From assembly GCA_949775045.1 (NCBI GenBank), contig OX459106.1, positions 1,201,727-1,265,726 of the forward strand: a stretch of 64,000 nucleotides of DNA. Reading direction: 5' to 3'. Under the pieces are notes generated by a model. It had not been told where the DNA came from. It saw nothing but the letters and a program-made list of their open reading frames with translations, and made no database searches. The position numbers and the translations under genes are program-made. The stretch comes from Metridium senile (Eukaryota; Cnidaria; Anthozoa; Actiniaria; Metridiidae). Positions 12,401 to 19,399 of this stretch are shown piece by piece; positions within the stretch are counted from its first letter, which is position 1; each line of letters starts with the position of its first letter.

Positions 12401-14986
12401 TGTGATATACCGTAAATATCCGACTTGTCATTTGTAAACTAGCTAGAAAATACAAGTGACTATAGTGGGTTTTATATGGTATGCCACTGAAAACCAGTGT
12501 ATAACTTGTATGTATTTTACAAAAAAAAAACTAGAAAACTTGCTTTCTTTGCTGTATGCAGAACTTTATAAAGCACTGGGGATTGATTGCTTCACGTTAT
12601 GCTACTTCTCTTACAGTGCGACGCGCAAAAGTATGACCACTATGAGCTTTGTAATAAATGAGGCTTATATTATTGATCACATGCACGATCCAGGGGTGCA
12701 AATGGGGTTCAGCGCACTGATTGTCCAAAAAAAGTTTCAAGGAAAATAGCAATCAAATTGAAACTTTCCACAAATGTTGATATATATCCAAACTACTTTT
12801 GTGCTTGGAAGAATTATAGGAATTAAAATGATTCTGCATGTTTTTAGCGATTTTATTTTGAGGTAATTTGAGCGAAATTCCTATGTAATGCGTAACATCT
12901 AATCAACTAGGCAACATGAATGTTTGCTCTCTGCTTCACAAATGTTTGAAAACTTACTAAATTTTTACATTATTCCACAGTTTAAGTATAATATCTACGA
13001 TATGGTTCAAAATTTTTGAATATGAAGGCGGAGATAGCAAGATTTTAAGAAAAATACCACGAGACACATTGTGTAATGCTCTATATTAATTCACTTTTAA
13101 TATATTGCATACTTCTATGCACAAACTTTAAGCTGTGAAACAAGTTTTTACACACCTTACACACCTTATTCGGTATAATCAAACAACTTTATATCAAATG
13201 TGTCTGTTTAAAGTACAAATTCCCGTGCATTGAAGTATGCGAAATATACAATAAATGTGGTCATACTTCTGCGTGTTGCGCTGTAACACTTCTCTTGTGT
13301 TCTGACAACTCTGTATGCTGTATAATTGCACAAAGCACGCACACGTTTTCTATTCCTTTATAATTTTACAGACTCCTCTGCAGGCATCTCTTTCATTTTT
13401 GGGCTTCCTGTGTGGCTTCCTTTGTTAAGAAGAAGAGGGGGTAACTATAGCGCCTAGTCCCTCTCTAGTAGCAGCACAGGAAACCCAAATCCAAATTAGA
13501 TCACAGAGACGCCTCTTGAAGAGGCTAATTATAATTATAAAACAGTTTCTGTGAGAGTGGTTTCTGACTTTTCTCACGTTATGTTTACAATGAAAGGAAA
13601 TTTACAATGATAATGTTCATCATAATGATAATGATAATGATGATGAAGATGAAATTGATAATAATTATGATGATAATGATCATGATAATGGTATTGATGA
13701 TGATGACGATGATAATAATGAGGATGGAACCTTATGTCTATGATAATAATACTGATGATAATGATAATAATGATAATGATAATAATGATAATGATAATAA
13801 TAATGATGATAATGATAATAATAATGATGATAATGATAATAATAATGATGATAATGAAAATAATAATGATGATAATGATAATAATAATAATAATGATGAT
13901 AATGATAATAATGATAATGATAATAATAATAATGATAATGATAATAATGATGATAATGATAATAATAATAATGATGATAATGATAATAATAATGATGAAA
14001 ATAATGATGATTATAATAATGATAATACTCATGATGGCAATGATAATAATAAGGAAGTTGTGCCTATTATCGTGCACATCCTATTATCATGCTTTTCGTA
14101 AAAAAATAATATATATATCTTCTATTCTGCGTAAAAGTCCCGGAGTATCCAATCGATGATAATCGATCATCGGAAAATCAATCGATCAATCGATATCAAT
14201 CAATATAATTAGGTAATTGATATCGATTGATATTGGTCAATCAATGATCAATCGATAGGCCACAAAGATTTTTGTCATCGATTGATAATCGATATACTAA
14301 ATTGTTATTGATTATCAATCGATATCTAAATTGTCATCGAATGTCAATCGATACCGGCTAAATTGTCATCGCTCAATCGATGAAGGTCACAAAGATTTTT
14401 GCCATCGATTGATCATCGATTTTCAATATCAATCGATAAATTGATATCGATTGATATCGATTTTATCGATTTCATCGATTGGATACTCTGGAAAAGTTTA
14501 TTGAAAAAAGTGGACCAAAAAATTTGGTTGCAACAGAATAGGTAGCCATTGTTTTTTTTAAATTTTGAAGCAGTTTTTAGAAGATATATATTATTTTTTA
14601 CGAAAAGCACTGCACGATAATAGGATGTGCGCGATAATAGGTACGACTACTTTAATGAATATAAAAAAAAAAAACATTTCTGACTATGTTAAGAAAATAT
14701 CAAATTCCGGTCCCAAAAAGTTGGCTTTTTCGTGCCATGTACTAAACACTACCCCCATACAACAATACTTTAAGTAATAACCTAAACCAATCACTTTATT
14801 TACCTGGATAACGTTCCCAAATATAACATGGTCTACAATAGCAGGATCAACTTTCCCGGCCTCGAGAGCTGCGACTGACGCTTTCTCGCCCAAAATCGTC
14901 GCCGTAAAACCTTTCAATTTACCTCCAAATGCACCAAATGCTGTTCGTTTAGCTGCTACAATATATACTGGTCGAGTAAGAGCCAT
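3359..14986 (-). CDS. ACAA2: 3-ketoacyl-CoA thiolase, mitochondrial (ACAA2-like), 7 of about 8 exons
   Basis: Minus-strand gene; coding exons 14986-14804, 11860-11732, 10545-10429, 7876-7729, 6395-6220, 4374-4174 and 3476-3359. Every junction is GT-AG and all phases agree (0,0,0,1,0,0,1). The exons give 357 complete codons plus one base, against about 397 for the animal enzyme; the missing C-terminal segment of about 40 residues, with the second catalytic cysteine, must lie beyond the left edge. Family knowledge: cleaves 3-ketoacyl-CoA to acetyl-CoA and a shortened acyl-CoA in mitochondrial beta-oxidation. The order of motifs ([37 protein letters not shown]) and the start [20 protein letters not shown] fit ACAA2 better than ACAT1 or peroxisomal thiolases. 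Introns are filled with satellites and MITEs. Confidence 0.93.
3493..4145 (+). mobile_element. SINE-like retroelement copy, interrupted by a MITE
   Basis: Bases 3575-3781 (CTCGGATAAGGACGTAAAGC ... GCAAAGAGAAGGGGATTGTC ... AGTCCTCCA) match part of the element at 47738-48160, which has a tRNA-like head. After a MITE at 3784-4094 the copy ends with CTGTAAAGCGCTATGAGCTT and a run of ATT repeats, a typical retroposon tail. Related tails occur at 12570-12690 and, reversed, at 8019-8080. Confidence 0.65.
3784..4094. mobile_element. MITE, 311 bp, TA target duplication
   Basis: Inverted ends CCTATTTCAAAAAAGGTTGT and its reverse complement, flanked by TA on both sides. The interior is nearly palindromic (GCGATAGGTCATTCCAAGAC on one arm and its complement on the other). 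The end CACCTATTTC is shared with the MITE at 34565-34811 and with sequence near 8221 and 10400, so it is a Tc1/mariner-type MITE family. It interrupts the SINE copy. Confidence 0.8.
4174..4374 (-). CDS. ACAA2: ACAA2-like thiolase exon 6 (residues 252-318)
   Basis: Acceptor CTCAG|GGTATT, donor ATAGAG|GTAATA, phase 0, 67 codons. Opens the C-terminal thiolase domain with [11 protein letters not shown] and LTPLARIVS, then MGIGPVPA. At the usual ASG of NASG the next codons are G-I-C-D-G, so Val is replaced by Ile-Cys; this looks like normal variation. Confidence 0.92.
4391..5600. repeat. Minisatellite, about 110-bp unit, 10 or more copies
   Basis: The phrase CACCAAATTATCAGCAAAAT recurs at spacings of 101-116 bp (starting near 4461, 4577, 4687, 4797, 4901, 5002, 5112, 5228, 5338, 5448). 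Units are made of ATC/ATT triplets with CATTATCATGGTCACATTGA. Length differences are multiples of three or six. It lies in intron 5 of the thiolase gene and begins 16 bp from the exon 6 acceptor. Confidence 0.93.
5600..6205. repeat. Second ATC-rich minisatellite
   Basis: A different family from the adjacent array: longer units with CACCATTACATGTACCTTGA and CATTATCATCATCAACAACT repeated two to three times. It ends about 15 bp before thiolase exon 5. Confidence 0.85.
6220..6395 (-). CDS. ACAA2: ACAA2-like thiolase exon 5 (residues 193-251)
   Basis: Acceptor CTTCAG|CTCAAC joins phase 1 of exon 4; donor GCATCG|GTATGT, phase 0. Carries [10 protein letters not shown] and [18 protein letters not shown], the end of the N-terminal domain. 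A minisatellite begins within about 15 bp of its donor. Confidence 0.92.
6495..6772. repeat. (TTCA/TCCA)n microsatellite
   Basis: Degenerate tetranucleotide tract of TTCA, TCCA and TTTA, in thiolase intron 4. The overlapping plus-strand reading frames (Ser-Ile-His runs) are artefacts. Confidence 0.93.
6889..7043. mobile_element. Inverted-repeat element (MITE), about 155 bp
   Basis: AAAAGAATTAGGTTGTCTCT and GACTAAATTTGATGATATTA at the left are repeated inverted at the right (TAATATCATCAAATTTAGTC in partly changed form, AACCTAATTCTTTT). The centre is a short unpaired loop. Confidence 0.75.
7143..7300. mobile_element. Palindromic MITE, about 155 bp
   Basis: TAATATGGCTGGATATTTTA plus CGAGT at the left is repeated inverted at the right, and the centre TTTGACTAGCCTTCAGGCGA is itself palindromic. 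Similar phrases (GGATATTTTTACTCGA, CTCGTCTATGACTAGTTGGA) continue to 7445 and recur near 32960 and 42000, so it belongs to a wider family. Confidence 0.7.
7517..7676. mobile_element. Inverted-repeat element, 'CCTCCTCCGCA' family
   Basis: Left AGCTTAGCCTCCTCCGCA and right TGCGGATGAGGTTAGATAGA are imperfect inverted copies with TTTCCTGTTTCGAGTG-like inner arms. Relatives are at 13378-13531 and 42492-42631. Confidence 0.6.
7729..7876 (-). CDS. ACAA2: ACAA2-like thiolase exon 4 (residues 144-192)
   Basis: Acceptor GACACAG|ATG, donor GTGTAG|GTAAGA, ends in phase 1. Encodes the insert-loop start: [20 protein letters not shown] and the SQQRW motif of the family. Confidence 0.92.
8019..8080 (-). mobile_element. 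SINE-like 3' end, minus strand
   Basis: Read on the minus strand: AAAGCCCTATGAGCTTTGGA, then AATAAATGAGGCTTATAATA and ATT repeats. It is the same tail type as at 4100-4145 and 12640-12690. Confidence 0.55.
8345..8720 (+). pseudogene. Degenerate non-LTR retrotransposon C-terminus
   Basis: The plus strand reads, with stops and shifts, [20 protein letters not shown], then LSLAGH, a basic Gly-Lys stretch, [10 protein letters not shown] and [10 protein letters not shown]. This order (NxELYG, RRLxLAGH, xxDTGL, MxDRxxW) is typical of the region after the reverse transcriptase domain in RTE-like LINEs. It ends in an (AAGT)n tail at about 8696-8715. Internal stops show it is dead. Confidence 0.65.
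8808..10365. mobile_element. Large inverted-repeat (foldback) element, 1.56 kb
   Basis: Two arms, 8808-9587 and 9713-10365, are reverse complements, with a central unpaired spacer of about 125 bp. Over roughly 9056-9587 versus 9713-10244 I find essentially no differences, so the arms are very young or kept alike by gene conversion. The left arm is longer only because it carries a 129-bp palindromic insertion (8925-9053). Outer ends begin GCCATCCTCGGGAACCCAGG. The identical 62-codon frames on the two arms are mirror images with no recognisable domain. It lies in thiolase intron 3. Confidence 0.9.
8925..9053. mobile_element. Palindromic MITE nested in one arm of the foldback
   Basis: CTGATTGGTCGACCTGCTGA and GGTCGACCAATGAAAATCAA, followed by GATAACCATTCAAA, are repeated inverted after a loop of about 20 bp. 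The equivalent place in the right arm (near 10243) has no such insert. Confidence 0.85.
10429..10545 (-). CDS. ACAA2: ACAA2-like thiolase exon 3 (residues 105-143)
   Basis: Acceptor TTGCAG|GAA, donor CTTAAG|GTTTGT, phase 0, 39 codons. Contains [11 protein letters not shown] and RFGTRLGSD, conserved in the thiolase N-terminal domain. The large inverted repeat ending at 10365 stops 64 bp from this exon. Confidence 0.93.
10833..11469. mobile_element. TIR element with repeated 'ATTATGCGG' subterminal motif
   Basis: Left TAGGCAGGGATTCTGGCATT and right AATGCCAGAATCCCTGACTA are inverted. ATTATGCGG/ATTATGCGGG is repeated about five times inside each end, like subterminal transposase sites. The centre has a 75-codon plus-strand frame (11114-11341) with a basic middle that I do not recognise. 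It lies in thiolase intron 2. Confidence 0.8.
11114..11341 (+). CDS. Unrecognised 75-codon ORF inside the TIR element
   Basis: Open frame from an ATG in an 'ATGGAAAACCG' context with a basic centre ([17 protein letters not shown]) and no hydrophobic segment. No family recognised; it could be chance within a MITE. The only reason to list it is that it fills the unique part of the element between the repeated ends. Confidence 0.2.
   Translation: MENRHLGKPPNSMGTGPRYRKPNTIEIKTKWRRFDGWFVSRENEQFVLRTTVTKRQKTIQASKGDNKYISIVLSI
11468..11710. mobile_element. MITE with internally duplicated left end
   Basis: GGGCCGGTTGTACGAAAGGT opens the element and TTCGTACAACCGGCCCC closes it. A block of about 105 bp (GGATAAAGTTATCCCCGGAT ... 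GGATAAGGATTTATCTGG) is present twice in tandem. The last base is about 20 bp from thiolase exon 2. Confidence 0.8.
11732..11860 (-). CDS. ACAA2: ACAA2-like thiolase exon 2 (residues 62-104)
   Basis: Acceptor ATCATAG|AGC, donor CCCAG|GTTAGA, phase 0 at both ends, 43 codons. Holds the nucleophilic cysteine in [11 protein letters not shown], the residue acylated during the thiolase reaction. It abuts a MITE (11468-11710) inserted in the intron only about 20 bp from the donor. Confidence 0.93.
11900..12390. repeat. Short inverted-repeat fragments in thiolase intron 1
   Basis: Two small palindromic pairs: ATAATATAAGACAGAA and TTCTGTCTTATATTAT (about 11915-11985), and TATCCCACATCATATAAAAT with TTTTATATGATGTGGGATAA (about 12254-12380). 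They look like separate decayed MITEs. The open frames across this stretch are short and unrecognised. Confidence 0.5.
12614..13286. mobile_element. TIR element, about 670 bp
   Basis: ACAGTGCGACGCGCAAAAGT plus ATGACCAC at the left matches the reverse complement of GTGGTCATACTTCTGCGTGT plus TGCGCTGT at the right. The left part overlaps a SINE-like tail (CTATGAGCTTTGTAATAAAT). No coding frame is recognised in the AT-rich interior. Confidence 0.55.
13378..13531. mobile_element. Inverted-repeat element, 'CCTCCTCCGCA' family
   Basis: ACTCCTCTGCAGGCATCTCT ... TTGGGCTTCCTGTG at the left and CACAGGAAACCCAA ... GAGACGCCTCTTGAAGAGGC at the right pair imperfectly. It resembles 7517-7676 and 42492-42631. 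Confidence 0.55.
13595..14060. repeat. (GATAAT/AATGAT)n microsatellite
   Basis: Long tract of ATG/AAT/GAT triplets with a 12-15 bp higher-order rhythm, in thiolase intron 1. Poly-Ile (minus) and poly-Asn/Asp (plus) open frames here are artefacts. Confidence 0.95.
14139..14491. mobile_element. 353-bp TIR element made largely of ATCGAT motifs
   Basis: Ends CCCGGAGTATCCAATCGAT and ATCGATTGGATACTCTGG are inverted, and the target duplication AAAAGT is present on both sides (14133-14138 and 14492-14497). Nearly the whole interior is variations of ATCGAT/AATCGATA, so the element resembles a microsatellite bounded by transposon ends. Confidence 0.82.
14804..14986 (-). CDS. ACAA2: ACAA2-like thiolase exon 1 (residues 1-61)
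   Basis: Starts at ATG 14986 and ends in the donor CAG|GTAAAT, phase 0. Encodes the N-terminal thiolase strand and helix with [13 protein letters not shown] and ends at FGNVIQ. No separate cleavable presequence is visible, which agrees with the known uncleaved targeting signal of ACAA2. No TATA box was noticed just upstream. Confidence 0.93.
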
Positions 14987-15141
14987 TTTGATTTACAATT
15001 TAGGGAAGATAAATAGTGTTTTTTTTTCAAGTTCAGTTTGCAAAATATTTGAACTTTGAGCCGGTGTATTTGGCTTCGTGACCTGGCCTTAAAAAACGAC
15101 ACAGGGATACCACAAAGTAGAAACAAACACTTTTGACTTTA

Positions 15142-15896
15142 ATTGTCCTATTTCATTATGACGTCACATCAAAATATTCTATTGTTCTAACGCTAAGGAT
15201 CATGGTCGCCAGTGGGGGACAGATTCATAACAACAATACAAGAATACGCGATAAAATTGTATTCACAAGACGGATAGGAAAGAAATGACAACAAAATTCC
15301 ATTATAAATATGAAAGTCTAAACATAGACACATAACCATAGGCAGCCCAACTACTCCTTTCGAGGATTTTTTTAGTTTTCAATAAAGATTCAATGGAAAA
15401 AAATGCGCGCGACTCTTTTGGTTTCTTTGTTTGGCGCGCGCTTGTAGTCTTTGGGTTTCCTGTGGCGCGCTTGTAGATTATGGGGCTCCTGTGGTCAATC
15501 CCGCGGGAGACAAGTATATATTGTCACAATATACAAGGTACCGACAAGGTACCTAAGGTACCTGACCCTGCTGACCATCCATCCCGCGGGATTGACCACA
15601 GGAACCCCACAATCTACAAGCGCGCCACAGGAAACCCAAAGACTACAAGCGCGCGCCAAACAAAGAAACCAAAAGAGTCGCGCGCATTTTTTCCATTGAA
15701 TCTTTATTGAAAAATAAAAAATCCTCGAAAGGAGTAGTTGGGCTGCCTATGACATAACATACATAAAAATAATAGATAATTTGAAGCTCAATTTTCAAAG
15801 AGAAAGAAGATTTAGTTGAAATTACCATTGTTTTAGGCGATTCTATCCTCCCACTAAAACACATCGTTACGTCATAATGACTGAAATAGGGCAATT
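15142..15896. mobile_element. MITE (about 340 bp) split by a nested 415-bp element
   Basis: Ends ATTGTCCTATTTCATTATGA and the inverted GACTGAAATAGGGCAAT enclose a body that matches, in reverse, the intact copies at 33358-33689 and 58228-58545 (GGCGACCATGATCCTTAGCG is shared). The body is broken by the nested element at 15337-15751. It starts about 150 bp upstream of the thiolase ATG. Confidence 0.85.
15337..15751. mobile_element. Nested foldback element, 415 bp, 7-bp target duplication
   Basis: Ends CATAGGCAGCCCAACTACTC and its reverse complement. The arms of about 180 bp pair almost perfectly (GCGCGCGACTCTTTTGGTTT; CAATCCCGCGGG), with a centre containing GGTACC repeats. ACATAAC is duplicated at 15330-15336 and 15752-15758. 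Uninterrupted copies of the host MITE show a single ACATAAC, which confirms the insertion. Confidence 0.9.
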
Positions 15897-15984
15897 GGAC
15901 ACTGTACAGTAGAACGACGTCCAAAACGTCCCTAAGACATCAGTAAATGGCACTTGTTATTGCAAGTGCGAGTATAAATAACGT

Positions 15985-16190
15985 CAACTATAATATGATC
16001 AAAAATATCCACAAAAAAGACATTGACACTGACAACAAAGGAATGTCACGTGATACCACACTTACTTCGCTCCAAATTATCGATACTAGCATTAATTGTA
16101 AACATAGAATTCATAATTCTTATTCCATGTTCACTGTTACTCATTATACAGTTATTAAAAACTGCTGAAGAGAAATAAACAAAGAATCAC
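15985..16190. repeat. Dispersed repeat shared with 28.6 kb and 61.1 kb
   Basis: CTAGCATTAATTGTAAACAT, TCATAATTCTTATTCCAT and GAATCACGTGTCACTTGTTG occur in the same order at 28560-28745 and 61095-61275. There is no coding potential; probably a decayed transposon fragment. Confidence 0.7.
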
Positions 16191-16254
16191 GTGTCACTTG
16201 TTGTAGTGTTAGGTAAACAACGTTTATAGCTGTTTATGACATTTAGTGTATCGC

Positions 16255-16620
16255 AATTATGTCATTTATGGGCATAGCTGAAATTAAAGAACACACAACA
16301 TCCAGCAAATCATCTATCTACAAACACATCAACACTTGTCAATGGTACGTACTAAAGAAACACTACTAATTTCCATCATCGACAACGAGAGAGATCCATT
16401 GAACCTCAGAATTCTAGAAGCATTCTACTGATTAAGGAAAACAAGCCTACCATCAACTACCGTGAGGAAAGCAGTGAACTAGATCTCCTATTGTTTTAAT
16501 CTTTACGGTTGATCAACCACACGCGTATTTAGAACATGTAAATATTAATCATTTAGTCTCTGATGATGCCGTTGACGGCGAAAGCTCAGACCCTCAATAA
16601 ATACACTTATATAGTAGCAA
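16255..16620 (+). pseudogene. Penelope-like element remnant (endonuclease C-terminus and 3' end)
   Basis: The plus strand reads AEIKEHTTSSKSSIYKHINT-C, then NERDPLNLRILEAFY and, after a one-base shift, IKENKPTINYREESSELDLL followed by a stop. This His/Cys, EAxxI and PxxNxR(E) order is typical of the end of the GIY-YIG endonuclease of Penelope-like elements. GATGATGCCGTTGACGGCGA with an AATAAATAC tail follows. Frameshifts show it is dead. Confidence 0.6.
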
Positions 16621-17065
16621 GGCCTCACTCGATCACTCATTTAATTCTACAATTATGCTACTAAAGGACAACTTCAGAAGATAGCTGAAATAGTTGAACG
16701 TTTTGTTTTTCTTGTTTTCTCGTAATACGACTGACTGCGAATCAATTATAACACTCCGAATCAAAATAAACAACTTAAAGCATGCCGGTAGGTAACTTGG
16801 GTCTCTAAAATGGCGCGTAGATATGGTAAAAAAAAATGAATCAATTAATTATTAAGACTGTTTTAATAGACAAATTCAGGTAAAATACATGGTATTGTTT
16901 TGTTGAATATCATCACACAGACTAAATCATTTACAGATACTAATAGTGATATGGATATTATGAATGGTATTTGCCATTTAGTACGGCATATGTATCAACC
17001 ACTTAGAGCATGTATATTGCAGTATTTGATTATTTGATTATGATTTGTTCGCGGTTCTTGTTTAA

Positions 17066-17175
17066 CTAACATGCATCACATGTTTTAGCACAGTTAGTTT
17101 GATAGTTGGATTTCCAACAGTAATCCTCTGCTTTGGCTCTATTACAGCTAGCAGCGAAAAAGGTATCTCTGCAGG
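17066..17175 (-). CDS. ShKT peptide A, coding exon 2 (mature peptide)
   Basis: Codes an alanine across the junction, then 35 residues from the first to the last cysteine: CRDTFFAAS begins and TNCAKTCDAC ends the chain, followed by TAG. A 36-residue mature chain is the usual size for this family. No clear AATAAA lies close downstream. Confidence 0.85.
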
Positions 17176-18383
17176 CTGCAAATCAACAAAGATAAAATAG
17201 TAAGGGCGAGATCATAAGATAATCGTCTGGAAATGCCTTAACTACCAAGCACCTGACTATCTGTCCTCACTTATTAACCTTCATCGCCCTGCCCGTAAAC
17301 TGCGTTCTTCTGCCCGATGTCTTCTGACACAGCCATCGCCTCCTCCGAGAACTGTATCGTATGGCGACCGTGCATTTTCAAACTTTGCACCAAAACTGTG
17401 GAACAGCTTACCTGAACATGTAAAAACTAAAGACACTGCAACAAATTTTAAAACTGAACTTAAAACATTTCTCTTCCGTGAATACTTTGACACTGATATA
17501 ATATAATTTTGTAAGCGCATTGAGTTTTAAAATGCGCTATAAGCACCTAATATAAATAAAATAAATAATTGATGGTGGGGGAGGGGGTGGGGGATATGAT
17601 TGAGGTATCGAACTCGGTCACAGTGGTGAAAGGCCACCGCTCTGAACGCTATGGCACCCATGCCTACATGACAACAGTTAATGACATTTTCAATTAGGGG
17701 TGGACCATTTAGGTGTGTGTGTGTGTGTGGAGGGGGGGGGGGGTGGATGATTTTGTAAAAAAATTCCTGCACGGCCCGAAGGGGCGAAAAAAAATTCCCG
17801 CAAGCCAAAATCGCCCCTCAAATCTTTGCATTTCCATCAAATATATAAATTCCGTGCGCCTGCCAGAGGACTAAAAAAAAAATTCGCCTTCCAAACACGT
17901 TAAAAGCACTTAGCGATATTGAACATGTTTTCAAATTGCGCATACCATCACGCAAATCTGTTTCTGCTATTGGAGTCAATAATATAAACCCAGACGGAGT
18001 CAAGGTTATTATTCATCGATATTCACTGAGCCTGAGGTGGATTACAAAAGTAATTATGTTCCAAAAGTAAAAGTAGCCAACATATTTTTGGAGAAAAACA
18101 TGTTATTTCTAAAAGCGCGCGAAACGCTGTAGTCGATTATCGAGAAATTGTGTGAATTTCACGAGCAAACACCGCGCGCGAGATTTTTTTTAATCACTTG
18201 TCTATTTCTACTAAAGACTGATAGTCTCAAGCTTATTATACCTCGTTTGTCGTAAGGTTCTTCATAGTCATCCTGATTTCTCTTAAACTCATCCAGCCAT
18301 GCATATTTAGGAATACGGCTAGATGTCACGGAGACGGCAAGAACAGCACACAGAAGAAATATAACGACAAGCTTGGAATTCAT
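17066..18383 (-). CDS. Secreted ShKT-domain peptide precursor A (BgK/ShK-like), 83 residues
   Basis: Two coding exons, 18383-18242 and 17175-17066, phase 1 at the junction (donor ACGAG|GTATAA, acceptor TTTGCAG|CC). Residues 1-21 are a signal peptide ([20 protein letters not shown]), followed by an acidic propeptide ending in Lys-Arg at 46-47. The mature chain of 36 residues has six cysteines with spacing 8-8-8-3-2 and ends Cys-stop, the ShKT pattern of sea-anemone type 1 potassium-channel peptides. The Lys of the usual Lys-Tyr channel-binding pair is Asn here (SNYQTN), so a potassium-channel role is uncertain; a neuropeptide-like or other role is possible. The intron holds LINE and MITE debris. 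A non-coding 5' exon with a TATA box lies near 19.3 kb. I chose the inner ATG (18383) over 18398 because copy B starts there. Confidence 0.85.
17190..17575 (+). pseudogene. 3' end of a CR1/L2-type non-LTR retrotransposon
   Basis: Opposite strand to the host gene. Reads KCLNYQAPDYLSSL, then RTVSYGDRAFSNFAPKLWNS-LP and FKTELKTFLFREYF, with a stop at 17506. The 'Lys-Leu-Trp-Asn-Ser-Leu-Pro ... Phe-Lys-x-x-Leu-Lys-Thr-x-Leu-Phe' ending is characteristic of these elements. A 3' UTR with GCGCATTGAGTTTTAAAATG and an AAATAAAATAAAT tail follows. 5'-truncated, inside the ShKT peptide A intron. Confidence 0.8.
17580..17880. mobile_element. Remnant of the 'GGGGTGGACCATT' MITE family
   Basis: AATTAGGGGTGGACCATTTA with a (TG)n run, poly-G, and GCAAGCCAAAATCGCCCCTC match the MITE at 54783-54930. 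The far end is decayed. Further fragments lie at 26112-26145 and 38700-38822. Confidence 0.6.
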
Positions 18384-18420
18384 GATGTCTCTACACACCT
18401 ACAAAGATTAAAAGTTGAAA
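18004..18420. repeat. Segmental duplicate of 26145-26600
   Basis: From CGATATTCACTGAGCCTGAG through the signal-peptide exon and its acceptor this stretch is the paralogue of 26145-26600. The exon itself is much more alike than the flanks, which carry small indels. Confidence 0.85.
18242..18383 (-). CDS. ShKT peptide A, coding exon 1 (signal peptide and propeptide)
   Basis: 47 codons plus one base. The acceptor CTTTGTAG lies 17 bp upstream of the ATG, so an upstream 5' UTR exon is expected. The exon ends EEPYDKR with a dibasic cleavage site right at the exon border, so the mature peptide is encoded entirely in the next exon. Confidence 0.85.
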
Positions 18421-18477
18421 ACCATGTTTCAGTTAAGCGATAATTCAATATTTATTTGAGAGTGGTAACGGGGATAA

Positions 18478-18660
18478 TAAGTAACTGCGATTTGGCCCCA
18501 AAATTAGTAGTACTGAGATTTGGCCCCAAAATTACTGAGTCGTTTACTGATGTTTGGCAGATGTATAATTAACGGTTAACTGATATTCGGACAAAAAATT
18601 AGTAGTTAGCTGCGATTTGACGCAAACATTAGTAGCTAACTGAGATTTGGCTACCCCAAG
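18478..18660. repeat. Short direct repeats 'GATTTGGCCCCAAAATTA'
   Basis: Three to five degenerate copies of ACTGAGATTTGGCCCCAAAA within the first intron of ShKT gene A. Function unknown. Confidence 0.6.
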
Positions 18661-19265
18661 TAGCACCCTCTTATTTAAGGAGAGTATAGCACTTAATTCC
18701 TAAGATATATAATTTTCAAGTGGCTCTCAAATAAAATCTAACTGCAATACAATATAGTACAAATATATAAAGGTATAAGGTGATTTGTTTCCTCCAACCA
18801 AGGGCTAAAGCTCGAAACGTCAGTAAAGTTAAGATTCAAATGTTTAACGGTGTTATACAAATGTAATTCTATTCTAATCATAAAATAAATCTATTAAGTA
18901 CTATTTATTTTGCAAACTTTTTTTTCCTTGATATTTCAAATTGATGTTTTAAGAAAAAGAAAGCTATCGTATGATAGACTCACGATAGCTATACTCCCGC
19001 TTATAAATGTTTGAGAAATTTATCGCGCTAAATTGTTTTTAAAATATCAGAAAAACACCAAAATAGCTAATTATTTACAAAGCCCTCAACAGAAAATTTC
19101 ATACTAATTTCTACATTACACTTGCTTCTATTAAAATATGCATTAAAACTTTCTAAAAACAGTTGTAAAACTCAGCTTCTACTATATATAAAAATATATA
19201 AAGCAAAGCGAAGTAAAATCAAGTAAATATATTGTCAAAATTCTGGTGAAATAATTGTGGATTAC

Positions 19266-19330
19266 CTTACACTTCAATGTCTGTAAATGTTGAGCTTTAG
19301 ATGCTGTTGGAAGGGCTTCTTGAGGCAGAA
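19266..19330 (-). other. Predicted 5' UTR exon of ShKT peptide gene A
   Basis: Minus strand: a block of about 65 bp ending in the donor GTGTAAG|GTAATC is almost identical to 27117-27183 of gene B, while neighbouring intron sequence diverges. It would splice to the acceptor TTTGTAG 17 bp before the signal-peptide ATG. The transcription start is inferred from the TATA box position. Confidence 0.6.
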
Positions 19331-19352
19331 TGAAAATCCTTGCTATGTTGAA

Positions 19353-19364
19353 GGATATATATAC
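19353..19364 (-). promoter_or_regulatory. TATA box of ShKT peptide gene A
   Basis: Minus-strand GTATATATATCC about 25-30 bp upstream of the predicted 5' exon; the same position in gene B has TTTATATATCC. Confidence 0.5.
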
Positions 19365-19399
19365 TAATTACAATAATCTCTTGATCAATATTAGTGCTG

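Noticed and set aside
13574..14101. Poly-Ile and poly-Asn/Asp open frames
   Set aside because: Products of the GAT/AAT microsatellite; no start context, no conserved segment.
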